Shown here piece after piece: positions 16,610 to 16,898 of a DNA stretch of 16,898 nucleotides (its first letter is position 1; every line of letters begins with the position of its first letter). The stretch spans positions 1 to 16,898 of the forward strand of contig JAIWOL010000143.1 in assembly GCA_020216925.1 (NCBI GenBank), written 5' to 3'. The stretch is from Thiobacillus sp. (GTDB taxonomy: Bacteria; Pseudomonadota; Gammaproteobacteria; Burkholderiales; Thiobacillaceae). The notes beneath the pieces are model-generated. The model was not told the DNA's origin and did not search any database. It saw nothing but the letters and a program-made list of their open reading frames with translations. A program made the translations under genes and the position numbers.

Positions 16610-16615
16610 AGGAGA
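16610..16615 (+). promoter_or_regulatory. Ribosome binding site for yggX
   Basis: AGGAGA, 5 nt before ATG 16621; a near-consensus Shine-Dalgarno sequence, among the strongest in the window. Confidence 0.75.
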
Positions 16616-16620
16616 ACACG

Positions 16621-16896
16621 ATGACGCGGATGGTGAATTGTGTAAAGCTCGGGCGCGAGGCGGAAGGCCTGGCGTTTGCGCCGGTGCCGGGCGAGCTCGG
16701 CAAGAAGATTTTCGAGAATGTGTCGAAGGAAGCCTGGAGTGGCTGGCAGCGCCAGCAGACCATGCTGATCAACGAGAACCGTCTGAATCTGGCCGACCCG
16801 CAGGCGCGCAGCTACCTGATGGAGCAGATGAACCGCTATTTCTTTGGCGGGGGCGAGGTGGACAAGGCGGCGGGCTACGTGCCGCCGGCGCGCTGA
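16621..16896 (+). CDS. yggX: Fe(2+)-trafficking protein YggX
   Basis: A 91-aa cytoplasmic protein of the YggX family, linked in enteric bacteria to iron trafficking and protection of Fe-S clusters from oxidative damage. Diagnostic are the N-terminus [16 protein letters not shown] with the single conserved cysteine (C7), the region [17 protein letters not shown], and [13 protein letters not shown]. Length and composition fit the family exactly, and the stop TGA is inside the window. It has its own strong ribosome site. A TAAAAT at 16586-16591 could be a -10 element giving it a short leader, but no matching -35 is present. Confidence 0.96.
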   Translation: MTRMVNCVKLGREAEGLAFAPVPGELGKKIFENVSKEAWSGWQRQQTMLINENRLNLADPQARSYLMEQMNRYFFGGGEVDKAAGYVPPAR

Positions 16897-16898
16897 AC

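Overview
The window is GC-rich, densely packed chromosomal DNA that reads as core genome of a betaproteobacterium. The gene order topA-smg-dprA-lysM diverging from def-fmt-rsmB, followed by a DUF4390 gene, an NtrY/NtrX-type two-component pair and trkA/trkH, together with the protein sequences, points to that class. A Thiobacillus- or Nitrosomonadales-like host is a guess. There are no tRNA or rRNA genes, insertion sequences, phage genes or CRISPR repeats, and no coding region is visibly frameshifted.

Layout: (1) Bases 1-4871, minus strand, hold a four-gene run transcribed leftward: a LysM-domain exported protein, dprA (single-strand DNA-binding RecA loader), smg (DUF494) and topA (topoisomerase I, whose 3' end leaves the window). 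Junctions are tight: TTGA overlap, 4-nt gap, 28-nt gap. (2) Bases 4872-5063 are the only sizeable intergenic region. It is a divergent control region with a good sigma70-like promoter pointing at def and a perfect 6-3-6 inverted repeat that overlaps its -35 box. (3) Bases 5064-7914, plus strand, hold def, fmt and rsmB: N-terminal deformylation of proteins, formylation of initiator tRNA, and 16S rRNA m5C967 methylation. (4) Bases 7865-11888 hold a DUF4390 exported protein, a four-TM NtrY-like histidine kinase and an NtrC/NtrX-family response regulator, all overlapping and probably translationally coupled. (5) Bases 11934-16267 hold trkA and two tandem, equally long but diverged trkH genes: a K+ uptake system with one regulatory subunit and two alternative pore subunits. 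(6) Bases 16267-16896 hold a small TPR protein and the Fe(II)-trafficking protein YggX.

Most of the window is ordinary housekeeping. The most notable observations are these. The NtrX-like regulator has a decayed AAA+ domain: Walker A Lys replaced by Phe, Walker B acidic pair lost, GAFTGA segment deleted, sensor-2 Arg replaced by Pro. It should therefore be unable to act as a sigma54 activator, although its receiver and Fis DNA-binding domain are intact. The tandem trkH genes are 485 aa each and align without gaps at about 55% identity by hand count, with different selectivity-filter residues behind a single trkA. The DUF4390 gene is joined by a 1-nt overlap to the sensor kinase, which makes it a candidate periplasmic partner.
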